Shown here: in pieces, positions 16,232 through 24,646 of the stretch
Layout: every line of letters begins with the position of its first letter
Position numbering within the stretch: the first letter of the stretch is position 1
From: Parachlamydiaceae bacterium
Lineage (GTDB): Bacteria; Chlamydiota; Chlamydiia; Chlamydiales; Parachlamydiaceae
NCBI GenBank assembly: GCA_013698165.1
Contig: JACCVN010000363.1
Coordinates: 1 to 25,977, forward strand
Direction of reading: 5' to 3'
Length of the DNA stretch: 25,977 bases
Program-made: the position numbers and the translations under genes
The notes under the pieces: model-generated
What the model was told of the DNA's origin: nothing
Seen by the model: the letters and a program-made list of their open reading frames with translations, nothing else
The model's database searches: none

Positions 16232-16251
16232 AAAAGCTTTATTATGTTGTA

Positions 16252-16274
16252 TCCTGCAGCGTCTCGCTGTAGGA
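16252..16274. repeat. Short palindromic repeat, copy 1
   Basis: A 10-bp stem (16252-16261 with 16265-16274, one G-U pair) closes on the three-base loop TCT. The same design and core CCTGC-x-GCGTCTCGC-x-G-x-AGG recur at 25524-25544, and a half copy in the other orientation lies at 16314-16326. It sits between the convergent 64-residue gene and the CPAF gene, and no T-run follows directly. Confidence 0.7.
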
Positions 16275-16313
16275 GTGAGTGAAGCGTAAATGCTTTTCTT
16301 TGTGATTCTAGCA

Positions 16314-16326
16314 CCTGCTGCGAGAC
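16314..16326 (-). repeat. Half copy of the short palindromic repeat
   Basis: CCTGCTGCGAGAC is the reverse complement of the right half (GTCTCGCAGCAGG) of the copy at 25524-25544, base for base. The other arm is not preserved. With the copy at 16252-16274 it makes an inverted pair about 60 bp apart in the same intergenic gap. Confidence 0.5.
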
Positions 16327-16379
16327 ACATTTCTGTCCTGAGGGATTCCTCACTTCCAACAATACGAGCTACCCGTGTT

Positions 16380-18191
16380 TTATTTGCTCCGGAGCGAGTA
16401 ACCAGGATAAGCAAGAGTTTCTAATGCCTTATTAACCGCTTTAGAATAGTTGGAGTATTCATTTTGCAGGTCAAAAGGTGTTACATCATAGATGATATCT
16501 GGAGTGACACCTAAATTTTCCAGTGGGTTATTCCCTGTCCTTTGAGCAAAGGAAGCTGTGCATGAAAAAAGGCTCATCCCAAACAAATTAGGGTATGAGT
16601 ACATTTCGACATATCCACCTGCACCGCTTGTTCGGGTGCCAAAAAGAGTTGCTCTCTGATTGTCTTGTAGAATTGCAGGTAGAAAATCTGCACAGGAGAA
16701 ATCCAGACTATCGATAAGCATTAGTATCGGTCTGCTGTAGGTCGCAAATGGATGAGGTTTGGCTGCTGTAATACCATAGAGGTGATGTTGGTCAGTGATG
16801 TGATGGCCCGCATTCCATTGATCGATAACAAATTGAAAGTGCTTTATTGCTCCCGCGACGAAATCCATATCGACATTGTAGCCAGAGATAGAATTTCCAA
16901 AAGTTTCTTTTGCCGAGCTTTCATCATCGACATATGCCAATGCTTCCAAATAATTCAATGCTTCATGCACATCTTTTTGGGTGATTGTAAATGCGTGTGT
17001 CGGTAAGACTAATGGAGTCTTAGAGAGCATTGAAGCTATGGCGTAAGCAAAAAAAAGATCTCCCCCCGGATTACATACTTGATCGACCACTAGTGCGTCA
17101 GTAGACATTTCAAATTCTTTAATTAGATAGGCAAATTCTTTGGCATTGTGTTCATCTTGGACATCAAAGCTAGGAATGCGTACATAACCGATAGGTCTCT
17201 TCGTACTGGGATGTTCAAATATGTAAGCATTAAAAGTTGAAGGGTGTGAAGTTTTCCAGAGGATTTTCCCTAAGAGAGGAACATAGCTTTTAAAGTGGCC
17301 GATGGGGAAAAAATCATCGTCGATTATATCGTTGGTTTGCCCTCTGAGGCGGTTGATTTTTTTGTAAACATCTACAAAAGATTTGAAGTAGGGAGTTATC
17401 ATCGACTTATGAAAAACGGAATGAGGAGTGCTCTGTGCATCGCTTCCTGAGGAAATTAAGGCTTTATAATTGTCGGTAAATGGTGGAGAGATCTCTTCAT
17501 CACCGTAGAACCATTCCAAAGAGCCTTTTATTTGCCTTCCACGCCTTAGTGCTTGCAGGGGGACTTTTCCTAGTTGAGGGTTCTGACCATCAGCTCCAAT
17601 TCTCAAGGTTAATGCAATTTCTGCCAAGGCATTATCAGTGGAAGGCAATCCGCGGTTAAAGTGACGTGACCGAAGTTCATCGACCACTTCGCTGACGGGG
17701 CGATCGTTAAAGCTTATCAGTTCATCTCCAACTTTTAGATTCATTCCTCTTTCCCAGAGGAGTTTTTCATCGATCCATGAGACAAAGTAGCGTCCTTGGC
17801 TGCTTTTTACGCGGAAGGGAAGATAAGAGAAACTTGTCGAATGAAATACAGCTTTTACATGGTAATCATAGCAACTATACAAAAATTGCATTAGAATCTG
17901 TCGGCCATCATCTAAATTCATCGTATCGGCTTCCAGAACTTTACTTTTGGCTTTTGCGATTTGGTCATCCAGATCCCATCCAGTGAGTAGAAACTTCCAA
18001 TCTTTGGGTGCATATTTAATGCGGAAGGTATGCTTGATGCAATCAAGATTATCCAAGAGTTCTTGGGAGTATAAAGCTGACATACTTCTTGTATGTATGT
18101 CAGCTTTTTCAAATACTGGCATTTCACTCGCCAGCAACGGCAAAATCGATGCCGCTGCAAAAGTGGCGACTATACTTAACCAATATCTCAT
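16380..18191 (-). CDS. cpa: CPAF-type secreted serine protease (S41 family)
   Basis: Homologue of the chlamydial protease CPAF (CT858). 603 residues, C. trachomatis about 601. A signal peptide (1-21, cleavage near LLA-SE) directs Sec export. KYAPKDWKFLLTGWDL (59-74) matches the CPAF N-terminus. The catalytic triad is all present: His111 in YDYH, Ser499 in DFSCADF and Glu558 in ENLGV; the latter two carry the same numbers as in CPAF. VCNPGG (372-377) and GTRTSGAGG (518-526) belong to the active-site core. A PDZ-like region fits 135-225. CPAF matures by self-cleavage and is secreted to the host cytosol; this is known for Chlamydia and inferred here. It starts 8 bp after clpC with AAAGGAAT overlapping the clpC end, so it is probably co-transcribed with it. 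Confidence 0.93.
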   Translation of the reverse strand: MRYWLSIVATFAAASILPLLASEMPVFEKADIHTRSMSALYSQELLDNLDCIKHTFRIKYAPKDWKFLLTGWDLDDQIAKAKSKVLEADTMNLDDGRQILMQFLYSCYDYHVKAVFHSTSFSYLPFRVKSSQGRYFVSWIDEKLLWERGMNLKVGDELISFNDRPVSEVVDELRSRHFNRGLPSTDNALAEIALTLRIGADGQNPQLGKVPLQALRRGRQIKGSLEWFYGDEEISPPFTDNYKALISSGSDAQSTPHSVFHKSMITPYFKSFVDVYKKINRLRGQTNDIIDDDFFPIGHFKSYVPLLGKILWKTSHPSTFNAYIFEHPSTKRPIGYVRIPSFDVQDEHNAKEFAYLIKEFEMSTDALVVDQVCNPGGDLFFAYAIASMLSKTPLVLPTHAFTITQKDVHEALNYLEALAYVDDESSAKETFGNSISGYNVDMDFVAGAIKHFQFVIDQWNAGHHITDQHHLYGITAAKPHPFATYSRPILMLIDSLDFSCADFLPAILQDNQRATLFGTRTSGAGGYVEMYSYPNLFGMSLFSCTASFAQRTGNNPLENLGVTPDIIYDVTPFDLQNEYSNYSKAVNKALETLAYPGYSLRSK

Positions 18192-18199
18192 GAGAGGCC

Positions 18200-20776
18200 T
18201 TATTCCTTTGATTTCATTCTTACGCGAACACTTTCTTTAGGCCCTTGGGCAGTATCCGGAGCGTGGCTGATCACTTCAGTGTCTACGAATACTAGCTTAT
18301 CATCTTCGACAGTGACAAGTGAGCGTCTGCCTTCATTTGGATGCATTAGCAGCTTTTCAGCTAACGGATCTTCGAGATATTCTTCAATAGTGCGACGCAG
18401 CGGTCTGGCGCCCATTTCGACCTGGAATCCTTTTTCAACCAGAAAGCTTTTGGATTTATCATCGAGCTCGATATAAATATCTTTTTTGGCAAGGCGTGCC
18501 TGAAGCTTTTTGAGTTCGATAGTGATTACCTGTAAGAGTCCTGCGCGGTCTAGAGGTCTGAAGATGATGGTGTCGTTTAAGCGATTGAGGAATTCCGGTT
18601 TGAAGCCTTTTTTTACTGCTTGCAGGATTTTCTCTTTAATATGTTCGTAGTCCATGGAGCTTTCCCCAGCTCCAAAGCCCATTTCAGTACTCTTCTTGAT
18701 CAAATCAGCACCCATATTTGAGGTCATGATAATGATCGTATTGCGGAAGTCGATCTTACGTCCGAACGAATCTGTCAGGCGGCCTTCTTCGAGAATTTGC
18801 AGAAGAAGGTCCATGACATCCGGATGCGCTTTTTCGATCTCGTCGAAAAGAACAACGGAATAAGGCCGCTGGCGTACTTGTTCTGTGAGTTGTCCGCCTT
18901 CTTCATGGCCGACATATCCGGGAGGAGATCCTGTCATACGACTGACAGCAAATTTCTCCATATATTCAGACATGTCAACTTGAATTAATGCATCTTCGCC
19001 GCCAAACATATTGATCGCTAACAACCGGGCAAGCAAGGTTTTACCCACACCTGTAGGACCTAAGAATAGGAATGCCCCGATAGGACGATTCGGGTCTTTA
19101 ATATCTGCGCGGCTACGGCGGATTGCTCGGCAAATTGTTTTTAGAGCTTCTTCTTGACCAATGATACTTTCTCTTAAAATTTCTTCCATCTTAAGAACTT
19201 TTTGAGTTTCACCTTCAGTCAGACGATAGAGAGGCACCCCTGTTTTCTTGGCGACAACTTTTGCAACATCTTCATCTTCGACGATCACTTCATGTTCTTC
19301 TTTGTTCGTTTCCCATTCAGACCGGATTTGTTGGAGCTGCTCGCGTAGATTTTTTTCTTTATCGCGTAGTTTTGCAGCTTTTTCATATTCTTGCTTGCTG
19401 ATCGCTTCTTCTTTAGCTAGGCGAACTTCTTCGATCTCCATTTCATATTTGCTGATATCTTGCGGTTGATTCATCATGGAGATGCGCATTTTAGCGCCAG
19501 CTTCGTCGATGAGATCGATAGCCTTATCAGGTAAGAAACGCCCATGGATGTAACGATCAGAAAGTACAGCAGCAGCGGTCAAAGAACTTGGAGTATAAAA
19601 ACACTTATGGTGTTCTTCATACTTAGTTTTTAGCCCTTGAAGAATCTCGATAGTCTCATCGACGCTTGGAGGGGCGATAACAATTTTTTGAAATCGGCGT
19701 TCTAAGGCGGCATCTTTTTCGATATGTTTGCGATATTCATCAAGCGTGGTGGCGCCTATACATTGGAGCTCTCCGCGTGAAAGGGCGGGCTTTAAAATAT
19801 TAGAGGCATCAATGGCGCCTTCGGCAGCACCGGCTCCAACGATCGTATGCAGTTCATCAATAAATAGGAGAATATTTCCATTTTTCTTGATCTCATCCAT
19901 GACTGCTTTGATACGCTCTTCAAATTGGCCCCTGTATTTTGTACCGGCAATCATCAGGGCTAGATCAAGAGTAATCAACTTCTTTTTACGGAGGTTGTCA
20001 GGGACATCGCCTTTAACAATGGCTTGGGCTAGACCTTCTACAATAGCAGTTTTTCCCACGCCGGCTTCACCTACGAGGACAGGATTGTTTTTGCGTCTTC
20101 GGCATAAGATCAATATCAGGCTTTCGACCTCATCTTTGCGTCCAATGACAGGGTCCATTTTACCTTCGCGACACATCTCTGTGAGGTCGTGGCCGTAGGC
20201 TTTCAGGGCAGGCATTTTGTCATTTGCTGAGGCCACAGCGGCTTTTTCGTAAGATTTTCCGTTGCCTTGCTGTCCACCAATCCCTTGAGGGTTAATGGGG
20301 CCGGGGAGTGGACCGCCCAAAGGAGGCAGCTGTAAGTTAAACGTTTCTAATTCTTTAAGGACTTCTTTCCTAACTTCTTTAAGATTGACATTCAGATTTT
20401 CAAGAACTTGAGCTGCAACGCCATCGGTCTGGCGCAGCAAGCCTAACAAAAGATGTTCAGTCCCGACATAGTTATGATTGAGATTAGCCGCTTCTTCGTT
20501 CGCGAATTCAAAAACTTTTTTTACTTTACCAGTGAGCGCGGGTTCTCCATAAACTTGAATTTCAGGACCATATCCAACAAGCTTTTCAACTTCTGCTCGA
20601 ACAGTTTCGAAATCAATATTCAGGTTGCGCAAAACATTTACTGCTACACCTTGGCCGAGTTTCAATAGTCCTAAAAGAAGATGTTCAGTACCCAGATAAT
20701 TGTGGTTAAGTCTTTGGGCTTCTTTTTTGGCCAATTTGATGACTTGCTTTGCACGATTGGTAAATTTGTCAAACAT
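18200..20776 (-). CDS. clpC: ClpC AAA+ unfoldase of the ClpCP protease
   Basis: ATP-driven unfoldase that feeds proteins to ClpP. 858 residues. Two Clp N-repeats (1-70 and 78-145) share the LNHNYxGTEHLLLGLL pattern. The first AAA+ domain has Walker A GEAGVGKT (236-243) and Walker B LLFIDE (303-308). A UVR-type middle segment with YEKAAKLRDKEKNLREQL lies around 464-481. The second AAA+ domain has GPTGVGKT (573-580) and VLFDE (642-646). MGF (699-701) lies where the ClpP-docking [LIV]GF loop is expected. The C-terminal D2-small domain contains GARPLRRTIE. No CIRCE or CtsR operator is seen upstream, and GAGA is the best ribosome-binding site. It is followed by the CPAF gene. Confidence 0.96.
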   Translation of the reverse strand: MFDKFTNRAKQVIKLAKKEAQRLNHNYLGTEHLLLGLLKLGQGVAVNVLRNLNIDFETVRAEVEKLVGYGPEIQVYGEPALTGKVKKVFEFANEEAANLNHNYVGTEHLLLGLLRQTDGVAAQVLENLNVNLKEVRKEVLKELETFNLQLPPLGGPLPGPINPQGIGGQQGNGKSYEKAAVASANDKMPALKAYGHDLTEMCREGKMDPVIGRKDEVESLILILCRRRKNNPVLVGEAGVGKTAIVEGLAQAIVKGDVPDNLRKKKLITLDLALMIAGTKYRGQFEERIKAVMDEIKKNGNILLFIDELHTIVGAGAAEGAIDASNILKPALSRGELQCIGATTLDEYRKHIEKDAALERRFQKIVIAPPSVDETIEILQGLKTKYEEHHKCFYTPSSLTAAAVLSDRYIHGRFLPDKAIDLIDEAGAKMRISMMNQPQDISKYEMEIEEVRLAKEEAISKQEYEKAAKLRDKEKNLREQLQQIRSEWETNKEEHEVIVEDEDVAKVVAKKTGVPLYRLTEGETQKVLKMEEILRESIIGQEEALKTICRAIRRSRADIKDPNRPIGAFLFLGPTGVGKTLLARLLAINMFGGEDALIQVDMSEYMEKFAVSRMTGSPPGYVGHEEGGQLTEQVRQRPYSVVLFDEIEKAHPDVMDLLLQILEEGRLTDSFGRKIDFRNTIIIMTSNMGADLIKKSTEMGFGAGESSMDYEHIKEKILQAVKKGFKPEFLNRLNDTIIFRPLDRAGLLQVITIELKKLQARLAKKDIYIELDDKSKSFLVEKGFQVEMGARPLRRTIEEYLEDPLAEKLLMHPNEGRRSLVTVEDDKLVFVDTEVISHAPDTAQGPKESVRVRMKSKE

Positions 20777-20943
20777 AACTATTTCTCTTTTGTTGCAGGT
20801 CTTGAGCCTGTAGACTATTAAATCTGAAGACTATTGCGAGAGGTTCATCGTACAGTGGATATTTTATCCGTAAGAGGCTTATAGCTGATCTTATTCTTCC
20901 TAGTAGTTTTTTGCAAATCTATACTTTAGGAGGAACAAACACA

Positions 20944-20972
20944 TTGCATTTATATTTAGCCTGGAGTATAAT
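20944..20972 (+). promoter_or_regulatory. Strong housekeeping promoter of the NTT genes
   Basis: TTGCAT (20944-20949), a 17-bp spacer, then a perfect TATAAT (20967-20972). Transcription should start near 20979, leaving about 255 nt before the transporter start at 21236. Confidence 0.72.
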
Positions 20973-21067
20973 ATATGGCAAAAGAGCTGAAGAGTTTTTG
21001 TATTCAGTAAATCATCAGTCCAGAAATGAGACATCAAATCATTTAACCTTAGGTGTTTAGGGGATTT

Positions 21068-21226
21068 ATGCTTAGTTCAGGGGACCATTTCAATACCCTT
21101 CGAATCGCTTATCGACCTTCTGATCACACCGTAAAATTTCATGTTATCCAGTTTTTATCTATAGGCAGGTTAATTGCCCTGTTTCTTAGCCACGGCAAGA
21201 GCATTCTTTATGCCCCTCTAATATAA
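21068..21226 (+). CDS. Possible 52-residue leader ORF
   Basis: The frame begins ATG at 21068 with AGGGG five bases upstream and ends with TAA at 21224-21226, only 9 nt before the transporter start codon. The peptide begins MLSSGDHFNTLRIAY and is basic with a hydrophobic stretch in the second half. It matches nothing I know and could be chance. Its placement in the leader would allow translational coupling with the transporter. Confidence 0.3.
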   Translation: MLSSGDHFNTLRIAYRPSDHTVKFHVIQFLSIGRLIALFLSHGKSILYAPLI

Positions 21227-21235
21227 GGTTATTCC

Positions 21236-22834
21236 ATGGCAATGAGTAATTCGACTCCTTCCGAGTTCAAGGGTTGGCGACTTTTTTTATGGCCGATACA
21301 TCGGCAAGAATTAAAAAAACTCATCCCGATGCTGTTGATTTTCTTCTTTGTTTCCTTTGATTATAACATCTTAAGGACAATGAAAGACACCTTAGTGATG
21401 TATGCACCATCCTCTGGCGCGGAAGTGATCCCTTTCTTAAAAGTTTGGGCCATGTTTCCGGGCACTCTCCTCATGACATTCCTTTTCACGCGTCTATCGA
21501 ATAGATACTCTCGGCAAGTCGTTACATACATTTTAATGGGGATTTTTCTGGGTTACTTTGCGCTATTCATTGGTGTGATGTACCCATTTCGCGATGTGCT
21601 TGAGCCTTCTGCATTAGCCACTTGGTTGCAAGATGTTTTACCTGAAAGCTTCAGATGGCCGATTCTTATGTTCCGCAACTGGGTCTTTACCAGTTTCTAT
21701 GTCATGTCAGAGCTATGGAGCAATATCGTTTTCTTTGTATTATTTTGGGGTTTCGCCAATCAAATAACGCGCGTCAGTGAATCCAAACGTTTTTATGGAA
21801 TTATTGGTGTTGCTGCCAATGCTTCAGGTGCATTAGCCGGTCAAGCTTCTGTTTTTGTGAGCGGATTGGGTTATAATCCTAATCTCAACTTTGGCACGAC
21901 CAGCTGGGAACAAAGCATGCTTTTTCTAGTTCTAATGGTGATAGCTGCCGGGGGATTGATCTTATTTCTTTTCAACTGGATGTACCGACATGTTTTAAAC
22001 GATCCCATCTATTATGATCCTGCAGAGGCAATTGCCGAAGGGCGCATACAAGGAAAGCTATCGTTGCGCGAAGCTTTCAAATACTTACTGAGTTCCAGAT
22101 ATCTTATCGGTATTGCTGTTGTCGTGATCTCGTATAACGTTGTCATTAACCTTGTAGAAGTCATCTGGAAATTTGAAGTTAAAGAGCTTTATCAAAACCA
22201 GAGTGAATATAATGTTTATATGAACCAAGTGTCGACAATCATCTCTATTATTGCCACATTGTCCGCTTTATTTGTTTCTGGGAATGCGGTCCGAAAATTT
22301 GGTTGGACATTCACAGCCATGATGACGCCCGCCATATTGATGTTGACAAGCATTGCATTCTTCTCGTTCTTCTTCCTGAAAGAATCTTCATTTGATGGCT
22401 ATACATTCCTGATGGGCTTTACCCCGCTGATGATGGTCGTTTTTGCGGGAACAACCCAAAATATTTTATGCCGATCGGCAAAATACAGTCTTTTTGATGC
22501 GACGAAAGAGATGGCGTTTGTGCCATTGTCTCCGGAGTGCAAGATTAAAGGGAAGGCGGCGATTGATGGTGTTTGTTCTCGACTTGGTAAGACAGGCGGT
22601 TCATTAATCCACCAGGTGCTTTTATTGTCGTTGGCAAGCTTTACTTTTAGCGCTCCATATGTTGCGGGACTGTTATTTTTAATTATAACTATTTGGATGG
22701 TTGCAGTGAGGGTGGTAGGGACAAGCTTCAAGCAGCTTACACAAACGCCTGTAACATCTACTGATGCAGAAAATGAAAGGATCGCATTGACTAACAATGA
22801 ATTGGGATCGCAGATTCCAGTTAATGCAATTTAA
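21236..22834 (+). CDS. NTT-family nucleotide transporter 1 (ATP/ADP translocase type)
   Basis: Inner-membrane nucleotide carrier with about 12 helices, 532 residues. The N-terminal FLWPIHRQELKKLIPM (17-32) is shared with chlamydial Npt1. LRTMKDTLV (46-54) holds the conserved Lys50, and APSSGAEVIPF (57-67) resembles Npt1. RNWVFTSFYVMSELW (147-161) carries Glu159 and INLVEVIWK (304-312) carries Glu308. ATKEMAFVPL and KGKAAID (438-444) carry the last Lys region. These are the charged residues known as essential in NTTs. Substrate is not certain: Npt1-like ATP/ADP exchange is favoured by the APxSGAE motif, but other members of the family carry UTP, GTP, NAD or all nucleotides. AAGG lies 7 nt before the ATG. 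A second NTT follows after 46 bp. Confidence 0.93.
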   Translation: MAMSNSTPSEFKGWRLFLWPIHRQELKKLIPMLLIFFFVSFDYNILRTMKDTLVMYAPSSGAEVIPFLKVWAMFPGTLLMTFLFTRLSNRYSRQVVTYILMGIFLGYFALFIGVMYPFRDVLEPSALATWLQDVLPESFRWPILMFRNWVFTSFYVMSELWSNIVFFVLFWGFANQITRVSESKRFYGIIGVAANASGALAGQASVFVSGLGYNPNLNFGTTSWEQSMLFLVLMVIAAGGLILFLFNWMYRHVLNDPIYYDPAEAIAEGRIQGKLSLREAFKYLLSSRYLIGIAVVVISYNVVINLVEVIWKFEVKELYQNQSEYNVYMNQVSTIISIIATLSALFVSGNAVRKFGWTFTAMMTPAILMLTSIAFFSFFFLKESSFDGYTFLMGFTPLMMVVFAGTTQNILCRSAKYSLFDATKEMAFVPLSPECKIKGKAAIDGVCSRLGKTGGSLIHQVLLLSLASFTFSAPYVAGLLFLIITIWMVAVRVVGTSFKQLTQTPVTSTDAENERIALTNNELGSQIPVNAI

Positions 22835-22880
22835 TTGAGGTTTTAATGTTTAAATATATTTTATTTACAAAGGCATTTAG

Positions 22881-24476
22881 ATGTCTCTATCTATAGATTC
22901 TGCCCCTGAATTTGGAGCTTGGCGCTCGTTTTTCTGGCCTATTCATGGCTATGAATTGCGCAAGGTCCTGCCTATGGTGCTGATGTTAGTCTTGATTGGT
23001 TTCAACTATAGAATTTTGTATAATCTCAAGGACTCGCTTGTAATTACGACCTCCGGAGCAGAAGTGATCCCGTTCATCAAGATGTGGGTGCTGCTTCCTA
23101 TGGCCATTGTGCTGACAGTGGTATTTGCTAGGCTGACAAATAAGTATAGCCAAGAGCGTGTCTTTTATATCATGGTCTCGATCTTTCTCGTTTTCTTTGC
23201 TATCTTTACCTTTTTTCTGTATCCCTTTCGCGAAATTCTGCAGCCGCATGACATTGCTCGAGATCTTCAGGCGAATTACCCAAGTTTTAAGTGGTTCATT
23301 GCCATTTGTGATAATTGGATATTTACTTCGTTTTATGTAATGTCTGAGCTATGGGGTACAATCGTTCTGCAAGTGATCTTTTGGGGTTTTGCCAACGAAA
23401 TTACACGCGTTGATGAAGCACGACGTTTCTATAGCATTTTTAGTATCGGGGGTAATTTGGCTTCGGTCCTTGCTGGCATGTACCTTATTTTCTTTATTTC
23501 TTCCGATTCTATTTTTGATCTCAATTTGCAAACAGCATTAGAAATTGAAGAGATTAAAGAAGCTGATTGGATGCATAAATTACAATGGATCATGGGAATC
23601 ATTATTGCTTGCGGTATAGGAATCATGGCTTTATTCCACTGGACCAATAAGCATGTGCTTAACGATCCATGTTTCGATGGCCTGCATAAAATTAAGAAAG
23701 TCGCTAAACTGAAGGGCCGCCAATCGCTGCGGGAGAGCTTTAAATATCTTAAGAATTCTAAATATCTGGTTTGTATTGCTGTTCTAGTGATCAGCTATAA
23801 TCTAACTATTAATCTTGTCGAGATTGTTTGGAAGGACCAACTTAAGCAGCTGTATCCTGCAAAAGCTGATTATCTCTGGTTTATGAGCTGTGTGTCCCTT
23901 TCCATGGGGATTGTTTCTACTATTACCGCATTTTTTATGTCACATATGATTGCACGCTTTGGATGGACTTTTACCGCTTTGATAACACCTGTAACGATGA
24001 TGGTTACATCAATCGGTTTTTTTACCTTTCTGCTATTTCGCGAATCACTTGCTCCGATGGCTGTCGTCCTTGTAGGGACAACACCATTAGCAATCGCTGT
24101 ATATATTGGGTCGGTACAAAACTGTTTCAGCAAGGCTGCGAAGTATTCTGTTTTTGATGCGACTAAAGAGATGGCCTTTATTCCTTTGGACCATGAAAGC
24201 AAGCTTAAAGGCAAAGCCGCAATCGATGGTATCGGTTCGCGTCTTGGGAAATCGGGCGGTTCTCTGATTCATACCGGCCTATTAATGATCTTTCATACTT
24301 TAAGCAACAGCAGCCCCTATGTCGCTGCCATCTTATTGATCGTCATTCTTGGATGGACAATAGCCGTTTCCTCACTGGGCAAAAAGTTTAATGAGTTGAC
24401 TTCTACTAAACCAACAGAAAATGAAGAATCTGAGCCCAAAGCAGCACTTGCAACAGCTCAGCTTGTGGAAGGCTAA
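22881..24476 (+). CDS. NTT-family nucleotide transporter 2
   Basis: 531 residues, clearly a paralogue of the preceding gene: same FxWPIHxxELxKxLPM start, LKDSLV (49-54) with Lys50, FTSFYVMSELWG with Glu156, INLVEIVWK, FDATKEMAFIPL and KGKAAIDGIGSRLGKSGGSLIH. It differs at the region after the first lysine, where a shorter TTSGAEVIPF replaces APSSGAE. A longer insertion with SIFDLNLQTALEIEEIKEADW follows the fourth or fifth helix. Different substrate or transport mode is therefore likely, as seen among the multiple NTTs of Protochlamydia and Simkania (family knowledge). AAAGG stands 7 nt before the ATG. No promoter of its own is evident, so it is probably transcribed with the first. Confidence 0.92.
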   Translation: MSLSIDSAPEFGAWRSFFWPIHGYELRKVLPMVLMLVLIGFNYRILYNLKDSLVITTSGAEVIPFIKMWVLLPMAIVLTVVFARLTNKYSQERVFYIMVSIFLVFFAIFTFFLYPFREILQPHDIARDLQANYPSFKWFIAICDNWIFTSFYVMSELWGTIVLQVIFWGFANEITRVDEARRFYSIFSIGGNLASVLAGMYLIFFISSDSIFDLNLQTALEIEEIKEADWMHKLQWIMGIIIACGIGIMALFHWTNKHVLNDPCFDGLHKIKKVAKLKGRQSLRESFKYLKNSKYLVCIAVLVISYNLTINLVEIVWKDQLKQLYPAKADYLWFMSCVSLSMGIVSTITAFFMSHMIARFGWTFTALITPVTMMVTSIGFFTFLLFRESLAPMAVVLVGTTPLAIAVYIGSVQNCFSKAAKYSVFDATKEMAFIPLDHESKLKGKAAIDGIGSRLGKSGGSLIHTGLLMIFHTLSNSSPYVAAILLIVILGWTIAVSSLGKKFNELTSTKPTENEESEPKAALATAQLVEG

Positions 24477-24487
24477 AAAGCAGTTAT

Positions 24488-24643
24488 GGTCCTTTCACGC
24501 CTCTTGAAGGCTGGCGTGTGGCATTCATTGAAGAGTGCGGAGCGCCGGTTGAATTGATTGAGACCAAATTGACAGAGGGGCAAATTAAAACTCGTGAAAG
24601 TGAAGTTTTTACAATTCCAAATTCAGTCCAGAGGCTTGAGTAG
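24488..24643 (+). pseudogene. Remnant of a VOC (glyoxalase-like) protein C-terminus
   Basis: The 51 codons before a TAG at 24641 read in one frame as GPFTPLEGWRVAFIEE then CGAPVELIETK and a short tail. The RVAFIE..GAPVELIE pattern is that of the last strands of vicinal-oxygen-chelate proteins, where the final Glu binds metal. No start codon and no upstream homology exist; in frame it runs back into the end of the preceding transporter gene. This fits the 3-prime end of a gene whose front was lost when the transporter region took its place. It could be chance, so confidence is moderate. Confidence 0.42.
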
Positions 24644-24646
24644 AGA

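Larger units (their letters stand above)
20777..21235. other. Divergent intergenic region and long leader of the NTT genes
   Basis: 459 bp between clpC (minus) and the first transporter gene (plus). It holds a strong promoter at 20944-20972 and, within the resulting 250-nt leader, a 52-codon reading frame with a ribosome-binding site (listed separately). A further 38-codon frame from TTG at 20944 has AGGAGG before it but overlaps the promoter, so I do not call it. Confidence 0.55.

Noticed and set aside
16109..16414. 101-codon minus-strand frame across the gap after the 64-residue gene
   Set aside because: It overlaps both the small gene and the CPAF end and consists largely of repeat sequence.
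19728..20198. 156-codon plus-strand frame inside clpC
   Set aside because: It is the antisense reading of a conserved AAA+ domain; its length comes from the codon use of clpC.
20944..21060. 38-codon frame starting TTG after an AGGAGG
   Set aside because: Its start coincides with the -35 box of a near-perfect promoter, which is the simpler reading.
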